This document shows positions 26,075-34,746 of a stretch of 64,000 bases of DNA, piece by piece (position 1 is the first letter of the stretch; each line of letters opens with the position of its first letter). The translations under genes were made by a program, and so were the position numbers. The DNA comes from Bog-756 sp963704585 (GTDB lineage: Bacteria > Actinomycetota > Acidimicrobiia > Acidimicrobiales > RAAP-2): the NCBI GenBank assembly GCA_963704585.1, contig OY969919.1, positions 930,001 to 994,000 on the forward strand, in the 5' to 3' direction. The notes below the pieces were generated by a model, which searched no databases, was not told the DNA's origin, and saw only the letters and a program-made list of their open reading frames with translations.

Positions 26075-26716
26075 ATGGGCACCGCGACGTCGGACGCGTA
26101 CGGCGACGACCTCTTCACGGAGGCCGAGGGCCAGGACGACACGCTCGCCAACCTCGGCCCGCTCCGACCGCTCGCCGGAGCGTGGGAGGGAACGAAGGGC
26201 GCCGACCGGCACCCGGTGGCCGGTGGAGGCGAGCCCGACCTCTTCCTCGAGCGGTACGACCTCCAGCCGATCGACCGTCAGACCAACGGCCCGCAGCTCT
26301 ACTACGGGCTGCGATACCACACCCACATCGTTCGCCCCGGCGAGGTCGAGACCTTCCACGACCAGATCGGGTACTGGCTGTGGGAGCCGGCGGCGCAGAC
26401 GGTCGTCTGCACGGTGGCCATCCCCCGCGGCCAGGTGGTCCTCGCGGCGGGCCCCGCGGCGCCAGACGCGACGACCTTCACCGTCCGGGCCGAGGCCGGC
26501 GAGCCCACCTACGGCATCTGCTCGAACCCCTTCCTCGAGCGCGCGTTCCGAACCACGAGCTTCGAGATGACCGTCACGGTCCATCCCGACGGGACCTGGT
26601 CGTACCAGGAGGTGACCGTCCTCGAGCTGCCCGACCGCGCGGCGCCCTTCCGCCACACCGACGCCAACACCCTGCACCGGGTCGCGCCGCCGATCCCCAA
26701 CCCGCTCGCCACCTGA
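26075..26716 (+). CDS. FABP-like / nitrobindin-type haem-binding beta-barrel protein
   Basis: A 213-residue protein starting at ATG after GGAAGGGAG. The N-terminal LRPLAGAWEGTKGADRHP carries the G-x-W-x-G signature of nitrobindins (DUF1794, THAP4-like), and the barrel strands follow (LYYGLRYHTHIV, FHDQIGYWLWEPAAQTVVCT). The C-terminal FRHTDANTLHRV supplies the usual proximal His. Bacterial members bind ferric haem and may handle nitric oxide or peroxynitrite. It stands alone on the plus strand beside ssb and is convergent with the DUF3501 gene. Confidence 0.82.
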   Translation: MGTATSDAYGDDLFTEAEGQDDTLANLGPLRPLAGAWEGTKGADRHPVAGGGEPDLFLERYDLQPIDRQTNGPQLYYGLRYHTHIVRPGEVETFHDQIGYWLWEPAAQTVVCTVAIPRGQVVLAAGPAAPDATTFTVRAEAGEPTYGICSNPFLERAFRTTSFEMTVTVHPDGTWSYQEVTVLELPDRAAPFRHTDANTLHRVAPPIPNPLAT

Positions 26717-26753
26717 GGCCCTTCCCGCGCCGCGGCGACCGGCGCCGCCGGGG

Positions 26754-27371
26754 TCAGAATCCCGTCAGGTCGCGGGCGAGCTCCGCCCGGGTCGCCGCTC
26801 CGAGCTCCGTGCCGGGCCGGCCTTCGGGATAGTCCGGGTGGTCGACGGCAAGGACCACCGGTCCCGTTTCGAACTCCTCCGCCGCAACAGGGTCCACGCG
26901 GAAGCGCACGTAGTGGACCGCAGCCGTCGACTCGGCCCGTATGAGCTGCGACTCGTGGCCGGCCTCGGGCTCGGAGGTGACTTCGACCATCGCCGCGCCC
27001 GTACCGATCCGCAGCCGACAGGACCGCTCGACGCCGACGAGTCGCGGAAGCCAGGTCCGAAGCGCCGCCTCGTCCACGAGCTCGAGGAACAGGGTCGCCG
27101 ACAGCTCGCCGCGCGCCGGCAGCAGCCGGTTGTAGACGTCGAGCTCGTACTGGAGCGCCCGGTCGGTCACCAACCGCTCGGCGCGTGCCATCTCCTGCAC
27201 CTGGAAGCGGACGGTCATCCGGCTCTCGAAGGTCAGGGTGACCACCGGGCCGACCGAGACCCGGCGGAGCTTCTTCGCGGCGATCACCGCACGGCGGAAC
27301 CCGTCCCGTTCACGGTCGTAGGCGCGCTGGTCACTGATCTCGTCGAGGGTGAGCGGCCCCGTCGGGTTCAC
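26754..27371 (-). CDS. DUF3501 family protein
   Basis: A 205-residue protein; GTG start at 27371 overlaps the stop of the Fe-S oxidoreductase gene (GTGA). The start LTLDEISDQRAYDRERDGFR, the basic AVIAAKKLRRVSVGPVVTLT and the later LVTDRALQYELDVYNRLLP are hallmarks of DUF3501. In many proteobacteria and actinobacteria this domain is encoded just behind a rubrerythrin gene and an Fe-S/CCG oxidoreductase gene, as here. No enzyme activity is known to me; a role as accessory or regulator in peroxide reduction is the usual guess. Confidence 0.85.
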   Translation of the reverse strand: MNPTGPLTLDEISDQRAYDRERDGFRRAVIAAKKLRRVSVGPVVTLTFESRMTVRFQVQEMARAERLVTDRALQYELDVYNRLLPARGELSATLFLELVDEAALRTWLPRLVGVERSCRLRIGTGAAMVEVTSEPEAGHESQLIRAESTAAVHYVRFRVDPVAAEEFETGPVVLAVDHPDYPEGRPGTELGAATRAELARDLTGF

Positions 27372-28720
27372 CGCGCCGGTTCCTCGGGGAGGCCGTACGC
27401 TCGGGCGAGCAGCTGGACGGGATGGACCGGGTGCCGGCCGGTCTCCTGCTCGATGGCGCTGTTCGCGAGGTGGCAGTCGCCGCAGACGACGGCGTTGCCG
27501 GCCTGCTCGATCTCGCGGACGAGCGGTGCCGCGACCTTGCGGGCGAGCTCGTAGTTGGCCGCGCGATAGCCCCACGTCCCGTCGATGCCCGAGCACCGCT
27601 GGACCAGGTCGACCCGGATCCCGACCCGCTTGAGCACGTCGCGGCTCTTGAGCCCGACCTGCTGGGCCTGGAGGTGGCAGGCCACGTGGTAGGTGACCCG
27701 GTCGGGCACCTCCCCCGACGTGACGCCCGGGCTGTCCGTCTCGAGCGAGGTGCCCTCGTCCCGGTCGAGGGCGAGCAGGTACTCGGCGGGGTCGACACAG
27801 TGCGCGGCGACGAGCGCGGCGTCCTCCCCGCGCCCGGTGTCGGCGAGGTGGAGCGGGTAGTCCTTGCGGAGGACGTACGCGCAGGTCGGCTGCGGGACGA
27901 CGATCTCCCGACCCGCGCGCACCGACTCGGCGAGCACCGCGACGTTGCGCGTCGCCGATCGCTCGAACTCGCCGAGGTTGCCCGCGTGCAACCACGGGGC
28001 ACCGCAGCACCGCAGGCCGTCCGGCACGCTCGGCACGACCCGGTTGTGCTCGAGCACGCCGACCAGGTCCTTCCCGATCGCCGGTGCCATGTACTCGACG
28101 AAGCAGGTCGGGAAGACCGCGACCTCGCCCTGGACCGGATCGACCTCCGGACGGGGCGACGCGCCACGGGCTCGGCCCGCGAACCACGAGGTGAAGCGCT
28201 GACGTGCGTAGGGAGGGAGAAGCCGCTCGGCCGCGACGCCAGTCGAGCGCTCGAGCATCCTGCGGGCGACCGAGCCGGTGCGGCGCATCACGCCGTTGAC
28301 CACCGGCGCAACCGCCGACGAGACGGCGCCCACCAGGTCGGTGCGCCCGAGCACCTGGTCGGCGATCCGGTCCCGCAGCGGGCGACCGTTCGCAGCCCGC
28401 ACCGCCTGTGCGCGCTGCATGAGCCGGGGGAAGTCGAGCGCCCACTCGTGCGGGGGCACGTAGGGGCACTTGAGCGCGCAGAGCTTGCACTGGTAGCACT
28501 CGTCGACGACCCGGTCCTGCTCCGCGACGCTCAGCTGCCCGACGCGCCCGTCGTGGCGGTCGACGAGCTCGAAGAGCGTCGGGAACGACGGGCAGAGGTT
28601 GAAGCAGAGCCGGCAGCCGTGGCAGTGGTCGAAGACGCGCTCGAGCTCGTCCCGGAAGTCGCGCTCGTCGAGGTAGGTCCGGTCGCCCGGACCGGCCGGG
28701 TTCGCTGCGGTGCTCATCAT
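27368..28720 (-). CDS. Heterodisulfide reductase-like Fe-S oxidoreductase
   Basis: A 450-residue protein starting MM at 28720. Two [4Fe-4S] ferredoxin motifs are at Cys33, 36, 39, 43 (CHGCRLCFNLCP) and Cys75, 78, 81, 85 (CYQCKLCALKCP). The C-terminal half has CCG-type sequences: RCCGAPWLHAGN, a YHVACHLQ stretch, RCSGIDGTWG and VCGDCHLANSA. This is the GlpC/HdrD-like layout, a cytoplasmic electron carrier that passes electrons between a donor and a partner enzyme. Its position between a rubrerythrin gene and DUF3501 suggests it feeds electrons to the rubrerythrin for peroxide removal; that link is inference from a conserved neighbourhood. Confidence 0.88.
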   Translation of the reverse strand: MMSTAANPAGPGDRTYLDERDFRDELERVFDHCHGCRLCFNLCPSFPTLFELVDRHDGRVGQLSVAEQDRVVDECYQCKLCALKCPYVPPHEWALDFPRLMQRAQAVRAANGRPLRDRIADQVLGRTDLVGAVSSAVAPVVNGVMRRTGSVARRMLERSTGVAAERLLPPYARQRFTSWFAGRARGASPRPEVDPVQGEVAVFPTCFVEYMAPAIGKDLVGVLEHNRVVPSVPDGLRCCGAPWLHAGNLGEFERSATRNVAVLAESVRAGREIVVPQPTCAYVLRKDYPLHLADTGRGEDAALVAAHCVDPAEYLLALDRDEGTSLETDSPGVTSGEVPDRVTYHVACHLQAQQVGLKSRDVLKRVGIRVDLVQRCSGIDGTWGYRAANYELARKVAAPLVREIEQAGNAVVCGDCHLANSAIEQETGRHPVHPVQLLARAYGLPEEPAR

Positions 28721-28745
28721 GCGGTGCTCGCGCCCCGGCGGGATG

Positions 28746-29165
28746 TCAGGCGATCGACGCAAGCCCCTCGGTGAAGCGCCCGGCATGGCTCTTCTCCGCG
28801 CGGGCGAGGGTCTCGAACCACTCGGCGATCTCGTCGAACCCCTCGTCGCGCGCGGTCCGGGCGAAGCCTGGGTACATCTCCGAGTACTCGTAGGTCTCGC
28901 CCTCGACGGCCGACTTGAGGTTGTCCTCCGTGGCGCCGACACGTGCGCCGGTGACGGGGTCGCCGACCTCGCGCAGGAAGTCGAAGTGGCCGAAGGCGTG
29001 GCCGGTCTCTCCCTCCGCGACGGAGCGGAAGAGCGCGGCGACGTCGGGGTACCCCTCGACGTCGGCCTTCTGGGCGAAGTAGAGGTAGCGGCGGTTCGCC
29101 TGGCTCTCGCCGGCGAAGGCCTCCTTGAGGTTGGCCTCGGTCTTGGTGTCCTTGAGTGCAGGCAC
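28746..29165 (-). CDS. Rubrerythrin-type di-iron protein lacking the rubredoxin domain
   Basis: A 139-residue ferritin-like protein; GTG at 29165 follows GAAAGGAGC. Di-iron ligand sites are visible: Glu20 in AFAGESQANRRY, the E-x-x-H pair in EGETGHAFGH at 53-56, Glu in YEYSEMYPGF, and the second E-x-x-H in RAEKSHAGRF. It ends soon after, with no C-x-x-C rubredoxin module, so it needs an outside electron donor, perhaps the Fe-S oxidoreductase encoded 25 bp downstream. Function: peroxide reduction. It follows the fur-type gene by 74 bp in the same direction. Confidence 0.9.
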   Translation of the reverse strand: MPALKDTKTEANLKEAFAGESQANRRYLYFAQKADVEGYPDVAALFRSVAEGETGHAFGHFDFLREVGDPVTGARVGATEDNLKSAVEGETYEYSEMYPGFARTARDEGFDEIAEWFETLARAEKSHAGRFTEGLASIA

Positions 29166-29239
29166 GGTGCTCCTTTCGGTGTCGGATCCTTGTCGTCCCG
29201 GACCGGACCGGACCGGATCGGAACAGGACGAAGTGGCTG

Positions 29240-29725
29240 TCAGGTGTGGCCTGCCGGTACTCGGCCGACCTCGTCGGACCGGGCAGGCGTCGGACGTCGG
29301 TGCGCCGGTCGCCTGCACGCCGGGCACAGGCCTCGAAAGACGATCTCTGCCTCGCCGACCTCGTAGCCGAGCTCAGCACCCTCGGGGATGCGCAGCTCGG
29401 GGAAGGCGGCCACCAGGTCGCGGACGCTCCCGCACCGCCGGCACACGAGATGGTGGTGGGGATCGTCGACGTTCGGATCGAAGCGCAGCCTGCCGGTGCC
29501 GACGTCGAGCGTCGCGATCTCCCCGAGCTCCGCGAGGTCGTGGAGGGTCTGGTAGACGGTCTTGAGCGAGATCGACGGCATCTCGCGGCTGACGACCGCG
29601 TGCACCGACTCGGCCGAAGGGTGGGTCTCGTCCCCCTGCAGGACCCGGAAGACGCACTGCCGTTGGGCGGTCACCTTGCGCCCGGTGGCGCGGAACCGAT
29701 CGGTGAGCTCCTCGGGAGACCGCAC
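29240..29725 (-). CDS. Fur-family transcriptional regulator (Fur/PerR type)
   Basis: A 161-residue Fur-family protein. The winged helix holds TAQRQCVFRVLQ, HPSAESVHAVVSRE and SLKTVYQTLHDLAELGEI. The metal-binding half has HHHLVC at 90-95, a C-x-x-C at Cys95/Cys98 and a second C-x-x-C at Cys134/Cys137 (CPAC) for structural zinc. Whether it senses iron or peroxide is not clear; next to rubrerythrin, a PerR-like role is likely. It heads the leftward fur / rubrerythrin / Fe-S oxidoreductase / DUF3501 set, and a long palindrome lies immediately in front of its start. Confidence 0.9.
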   Translation of the reverse strand: MRSPEELTDRFRATGRKVTAQRQCVFRVLQGDETHPSAESVHAVVSREMPSISLKTVYQTLHDLAELGEIATLDVGTGRLRFDPNVDDPHHHLVCRRCGSVRDLVAAFPELRIPEGAELGYEVGEAEIVFRGLCPACRRPAHRRPTPARSDEVGRVPAGHT

Positions 29726-29741
29726 GGCTGCAACGTATCAC

Positions 29742-29767
29742 CAATGATTGTTAGATGACAATCGTTG
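29742..29767. promoter_or_regulatory. Palindromic operator, probably for the Fur-family regulator
   Basis: CAATGATTGT (29742-29751), six spacer bases, then ACAATCGTTG (29758-29767): ten-base arms that match at nine positions. The site is A+T-rich in a very G+C-rich region and begins 17 bp upstream of the Fur-type start. Fur-family proteins bind boxes of this kind (A+T-rich inverted repeats). It probably gives autoregulation of the leftward operon and could also affect the glpD gene, which starts 68 bp to the right. Confidence 0.65.
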
Positions 29768-29834
29768 TCGGAATGGGTCGTCCGGAGTCCCTGTCGGCGG
29801 AGGGGCTCCGGGCGTCCTGTGGCAGGCTGTCGCC

Positions 29835-31608
29835 ATGGACGGCCGTGCCAGTGCCGAGGAGCCGCGGGCCGGCCAGTTCGACCGTGCCACGGCCCTCGAC
29901 CGGCTCGCGAGCGAGGAATTCGACGTCCTGGTCGTCGGCGGGGGCATCACCGGGGCGGGGGTCGCCCTCGACGCCGCGAGCCGCGGGCTGCGCACCGCAC
30001 TCGTCGAACGCGACGACTTCGCCTCGGGCACCTCGTCCAAGTCGTCGAAGATGGTCCACGGCGGCCTGCGCTACCTCCAGCAGCACGAGTACCGCCTCGT
30101 CTACGAGAATCTGGCCGAACGCCAGCGGCTCCTCGAGAACGCCCCGCATCTGGTCTCCCCCCTCCCCTTCCTGATCCCGCTGTTCGGAAAGGAGGGGGTG
30201 GTCAGTCGGAGCACGGCCCGCGTCTACCGCTCGGCGCTTCGCCTCTACGACCTGACGGGCGGCATCCGCATCGGCCATCGGTACGAGAAGGTCGACCGCG
30301 AGGAGGCCCTCGCCCACCTGCCCACCCTCCGGGCCGAGCAGCTCGCTGCGGGCTTCCTCTACTGGGACGCCCGTGCCGACGACGCGCGGCTGACCCTCGC
30401 GGTCGTGCGCACGGCGGTGCTCGACCACGGCGCCGTCGCTGCCAACCACACGCCGGTCGTGCAGGTGACGACCGACCCTTCCGGACGGGTCACCGGGGCA
30501 CGGGTCGTGCCCACCGGCGGGGAGCCGGTCACGGTGCGGGCCTCGGTGGTGGTCAACGCGGCCGGCGTCTGGTCGGACGAGGTCCGCGCCCTCGACGAGG
30601 GTCACGATCCGGGATCGATCCGTCCGGCCAAAGGGATCCACGTCACCGTGCCCGCGTCGGTCCTGCCGTGCGACATCGCCGCGGTCATCCCGGTGCGGGG
30701 CGACCACCGCTCGATCTTCGTCGTCTCGTGGGGAGAGCAGGTCTATCTCGGCACCACGGACACCGCGTGGGACGGGCCGCTCGACGATCCCGCCTGCCTC
30801 CCCGAGGACGTCGACTACCTCCTCGAGGCGGTCAACGCCGTCGTGCACCGACCCGTCACACGTTCGGACGTCACCGGCGTCTGGTCCGGGCTCCGCCCCC
30901 TGCTCGCGCCCCGCGAGGGAAAGGGTGCTCCGAGCGAACGGACGGCCGACCTCTCGCGCCGCCACACCGTGCGGACGTCGCCGGGAGGCGTGATCACGGT
31001 GACGGGGGGCAAGCTGACCACCTACCGAAAGATGGCCCAGGACACGGTCGATGCGGCAGTGCGCGCCCTCGGGCGGCGGTCGCTGCCGTGCCGGACCCGT
31101 ACCCTCCGGCTGCGCGGGGCCACGCCGGGCACCCATCACGACCTGGACGGCGGGGCGGCCGCGACGGTCGCCACCCACCTGGCCGGGCGCTACGGGAGCG
31201 AGACGCCGGACGTGCTCGCGCTGGCCGAGGGCCGCCCGGAGCTCCTCGATCCCCTCGTCCCCGGACTCGGCTACCTCGCGGCGGAGGCCGTCTACGCGGT
31301 GCGCCACGAGATGGCGTCGACGCTCGAGGACGTGCTCGACCGCCGGACCCGCGCCTCGCTGCGCGACGCGCGGGCGACCGCGGCCGCAGCCCTGTCGGTC
31401 GCCGCGCTCCTCGGGCCGGAGCTCGGGTGGGACGACGAGCGCGCCGCCCGAGAGGCCGCGGCCTACGCGTCACAGGTGCGCGACGTGCTCGCACGCGGCG
31501 GGCCTCGACGCCGGCCCGGACGGCACCGGCCGTCCGGGCGCAGCCGGCCACACGGTCACGGGGGGCCACACGGTCACGGCGGGCCGCCACCGGCCGGAGC
31601 CCGGGTGA
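29835..31608 (+). CDS. glpD: Glycerol-3-phosphate dehydrogenase, frame break near the 3' end
   Basis: An FAD-dependent GlpD. Rossmann motif FDVLVVGGGITGAGVALDAA, then GTSSKSSKMVHGGLRYLQ and TVTGGKLTTYRKMAQD are typical; the alpha-helical C-terminal domain is intact to about VRDVLAR. At 31494-31500 the reading frame appears to shift. In the next frame the tail reads HAAGLDAGPDGTGRPGAAG and stops at 31608, whose TGA overlaps the GTG of the following gene. In the frame as written, translation runs on through a Gly/Arg/His/Pro-rich stretch into the next gene. The enzyme oxidises glycerol 3-phosphate to DHAP at the membrane and passes electrons to quinone. Confidence 0.85.
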
Positions 31609-33116
31609 GCCAACCGACGCCGGTCACCCCGATCGACGCGCCCCCCGCGTCGATCGCCGACCACCTCCGGGTGCGGCGCGTGGAGGTCCCCGACGACCTC
31701 CGTCGGCGTCTCGCAGCAGTCTGCGCCGAGGTGGCCGACGCGGACGACGCCCGTGCAGAGGCCGGGCGCGATTGGTGGCCGCTCGCCATCGGGTGGGCCG
31801 CGGACGGCGAGGTCCCGTCCCGACCGTCCGTCGTGGCACGCCCGACCGAGACGGGACAGGTCGCTGCGGTGCTCGCGCTGTGCAACGACGCCCGAGTCCC
31901 CGTGACCGCCGCCGGTGGGCGGAGCGGCGTCTGCGGCGCGTCGATCCCGCTCTTCGGCGGCGTCGCGCTCGACCTCTGCGGGCTCACGGGCGTCGCAGGC
32001 GTCGACGCCGACTCCCTCGTCGTCGACCTGCGGGCGGGCACGTTCGGTCCCGACGTCGAGGACGGCCTGCGCTCACGCGGTGTGACCCTCGGGCACTGGC
32101 CCCAGTCGATGGCGCTCTCGACGGTCGGCGGATGGCTCGCGTGTCGCGGCGCGGGCCAGTACTCGAACCGGTACGGGAAGATCGAGGACATGGTGGTGGG
32201 CCTCGAGGTCGTCCTCGCCGACGGCCGCGTGGTCCGCACCGGCGGCAAGGGCCCGCGTGCGGCCACGGGTCCCGATCTGACACAGCTCTTCGTCGGCAGC
32301 GAGGGGACGCTCGGGGTGATCACCGAAGGTCGGTTCCGTGTCCACCCGGTGCCCGGGCACGAAGACCGAGCAGCCTTCGGATTCCCGACCTTCACCGACG
32401 GACTCGAGGCATGCCGCCGCATCCTCCGGCGCGGGGCGACGCCCGCGGTCCTCCGGCTCTACGACAAGACGGAGTCGGGCCGCTCCTTCGACCTCCCCGA
32501 CTCCAACATCCTCGTCGTCCTCGACGAAGGCGATCCGGCCATCGTGGAGGCGACCCTCTCGATCGTTGGCTCGGAGTGCCGAGACGCGAAGCGGCTCGAC
32601 GACGAACTCGTCGCCCGCTGGCTCGAGCACCGCAATGACGTCTCCGCGCTCGCGCCGCTCTGGCGCGGGGGCATCGTGGTCGACACCGCAGAGATCTCCG
32701 CGCGCTGGGCCGCACTCCCCGGCATCTATCACGCGGTGCTCGACGCCCTGGGCCGTGTGGAGGGCACCCTCGTCGCCTCGTCGCACCAGTCACACGCCTA
32801 CACTGACGGCGCCTGCCTCTACTTCACCTTCGCCGGTCGTGCACCGGCCGACGCGCCGGGCCTCGACGTGCGCTCGTGGAACGAGGGGTACTACCGGCGA
32901 GCGTGGGACGCGGTGACAGAGGCGACCGCGGACGCGGGAGGGGCGATCAGCCACCACCACGGCATCGGCCTCAACCGTGCGCGCTTCATGCGCAGTGCGC
33001 TCGGCGAGGGGTTCGCGCTTGTCAGCGCTGTCAAGGACGCCCTCGACCCGAACGGAATCCTCAACCCCGGCAAGCTGGGCCTCACAAGTCCCTTCGGCGC
33101 AGTTCCCTGGCCGTGA
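31605..33116 (+). CDS. FAD-binding oxidase, alkylglycerone-phosphate-synthase-like
   Basis: About 503 residues from GTG 31605. The PCMH-type FAD domain holds RPTETGQVAAVLALCNDARV, TAAGGRSGVCGAS and PQSMALSTVGGWLACRGAGQ, followed by YSNRYGKIEDMVVGLEVVLA and FVGSEGTLGVITEGRFRVHP. The C-terminal part has SHQSHAYTDGACLYFTF and ISHHHGIGLNRARFM, both characteristic of alkyl-DHAP synthase (AGPS) relatives, and ends DPNGILNPGKLG. AGPS swaps the acyl chain of acyl-DHAP for a fatty alcohol in ether-lipid synthesis; bacterial relatives may instead oxidise hydroxy acids. It lies between glpD and an FGGY kinase, all with GTGA overlaps. Confidence 0.82.
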   Translation: MSQPTPVTPIDAPPASIADHLRVRRVEVPDDLRRRLAAVCAEVADADDARAEAGRDWWPLAIGWAADGEVPSRPSVVARPTETGQVAAVLALCNDARVPVTAAGGRSGVCGASIPLFGGVALDLCGLTGVAGVDADSLVVDLRAGTFGPDVEDGLRSRGVTLGHWPQSMALSTVGGWLACRGAGQYSNRYGKIEDMVVGLEVVLADGRVVRTGGKGPRAATGPDLTQLFVGSEGTLGVITEGRFRVHPVPGHEDRAAFGFPTFTDGLEACRRILRRGATPAVLRLYDKTESGRSFDLPDSNILVVLDEGDPAIVEATLSIVGSECRDAKRLDDELVARWLEHRNDVSALAPLWRGGIVVDTAEISARWAALPGIYHAVLDALGRVEGTLVASSHQSHAYTDGACLYFTFAGRAPADAPGLDVRSWNEGYYRRAWDAVTEATADAGGAISHHHGIGLNRARFMRSALGEGFALVSAVKDALDPNGILNPGKLGLTSPFGAVPWP

Positions 33117-34582
33117 GCCTCCTCGTCGTCGACATCGGCACCTCGGGCGTGCGCGGGGCGGTGGTGCGGCCGGACGGCGCGGTCGAGCACGTCCACCACG
33201 TGTCGGTCCTTCCGGACAGCCCCTTCCCCGGCCTCGTCGAGTTCGACCCGGTCGCCATGGCCGACGCGGTCGTCGAGGTCGCGTCGCGCAGCCTTGCCGA
33301 AGGCGGTCCGGTGGACGCGGTCGGGATCGCCAACCAGCGCGCGTCAACGGTCGTCTGGGAGCGGGCGACCGGTGTGCCGGTCGGGCCGGGCCTTGGATGG
33401 CAGGACCTCCGCACGGTCGGGACGTGCCTCGAGCTCCAAGGGGTGGGGATCCGGGTGCCCCCCAACGCCTCGGCGACCAAGGTCGCCGCCCTCCTGGACC
33501 AGGCCGACCCCGAACGGACCCGCGCAGAGCGTGGGGAGCTGCTCTTCGGGACGGTCGACACCTGGGTCACCTGGCGACTGTCGGGCGGCGCTCTCCACGT
33601 GACCGACGCGACCAACGCCGGGGTCACCGGTCTCGTCCATGGCGAAGGGCTCGAGTGGCACGACGACGTGCTCGGCGCGCTGCGGATCCCGACGGCGATG
33701 CTCCCCACGATCGTCGACTCCTCCGGGGTCCTCGGTCCCGCGACCCTGCTCGAGGGCGCGCCACCGATCGCCGGGATCGCCGGCGATCAGCAGGCCTCGC
33801 TGATCGGGCAGGGCTGTACCCTGCCGGGCCTCGCCAAGGCCACCTTCGGTACCGGAGGCATGCTCGACCAGTGCGTCGGAGCCACTGCGCCCGCGACGCT
33901 CGGGCGCGGTCAGGCGGGCACCATCCCGATCGCCGCGTGGCGGCGCGGCGGTGTGGTCACCTGGGGCATCGAGGCGATCATGCTCTCCGCCGGGACGTGC
34001 CTCGAGTGGCTCCGTGACGACCTCGGCATCCTCGAGTCCGCGCCCGCCTCGGCGGAGGTGGCCCGCCACTGCGACGACACCGGCGACGTCTGGTTCGTCC
34101 CCGCGCTCCTCGGCCTCGGGACGCCGCAGTGGGACTTCGGAGCGCGCGGTACCTTCACCGGGCTCACCCGGGGAACGGGCCGGCCGGAGCTGGTGCGCGC
34201 CGTGCTCGAGGGGATCGCCCACCGTGGCGCCGACCTCCTCGAAGCCGCCGAGGCGGACTCGGGGCTCCGGGTGGACTCGCTGCGCGTCGACGGCGGCATG
34301 TCGGCCAACGACGTGTTCACCCAGGCGCTCGCCGACGCGTGCGGCCGGCCGATCGAGATCTCGCCGGTGCTCGAGGCGACGACGCTCGGTGCGGCGTACC
34401 TGGCCGGCATGGCAGTCGGGATCTGGTCCGACGCGGCCGACCTCGCCGCCGCCTGGTCCCCCGCGAAGATCTCGACCCCTGGTGTGGACGAGGAGCGGCG
34501 GGCCGTGTCCCGTGCCCGGTGGGCCGAGGCACGCCACCGCGCCGAGCGCACGATCCCCGAACTGTCCGCGCTCTCCTTCTGA
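33113..34582 (+). CDS. FGGY-family kinase, glycerol-kinase-like but with altered substrate residues
   Basis: A 489-residue FGGY kinase; GTG start overlaps the previous stop (GTGA). ATP and fold motifs are clear: LLVVDIGTSGVRGAVV, GIAGDQQASLIGQGC, KATFGTGGMLDQ and SLRVDGGMSANDVFTQALAD. In glycerol kinase the substrate is held by an Arg-Glu pair in NQRETT and a Tyr in a PYFSGTK stretch. Here the equivalents read NQRASTVVW and NASATKVAAL, so the Glu and the Tyr are absent, while the Asp in GDQQ is kept. It is likely a kinase for glycerol or another small polyol; I do not assign glpK outright. Confidence 0.8.
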   Translation: MSLLVVDIGTSGVRGAVVRPDGAVEHVHHVSVLPDSPFPGLVEFDPVAMADAVVEVASRSLAEGGPVDAVGIANQRASTVVWERATGVPVGPGLGWQDLRTVGTCLELQGVGIRVPPNASATKVAALLDQADPERTRAERGELLFGTVDTWVTWRLSGGALHVTDATNAGVTGLVHGEGLEWHDDVLGALRIPTAMLPTIVDSSGVLGPATLLEGAPPIAGIAGDQQASLIGQGCTLPGLAKATFGTGGMLDQCVGATAPATLGRGQAGTIPIAAWRRGGVVTWGIEAIMLSAGTCLEWLRDDLGILESAPASAEVARHCDDTGDVWFVPALLGLGTPQWDFGARGTFTGLTRGTGRPELVRAVLEGIAHRGADLLEAAEADSGLRVDSLRVDGGMSANDVFTQALADACGRPIEISPVLEATTLGAAYLAGMAVGIWSDAADLAAAWSPAKISTPGVDEERRAVSRARWAEARHRAERTIPELSALSF

Positions 34583-34746
34583 GGGTTGGGCACTGCGATG
34601 GTCGGCCGTGCGATGCCGGGCACGAATGCCCAGCTCACAGGCCACGACCGTTGCCGCATGCCGCGCGAAACGCATAGGGTGGGTGGATCGCCACGCTCGG
34701 CGGCCCAGTCGGTCGCCCGGGCCGATGCGGGGGAGCAGGGGAACCC

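Noticed and set aside
29765..32638. A 957-codon open frame on the plus strand
   Set aside because: It is an off-frame shadow of glpD and the AGPS-like gene; its protein is almost pure Arg/Pro/Gly with no family motif.
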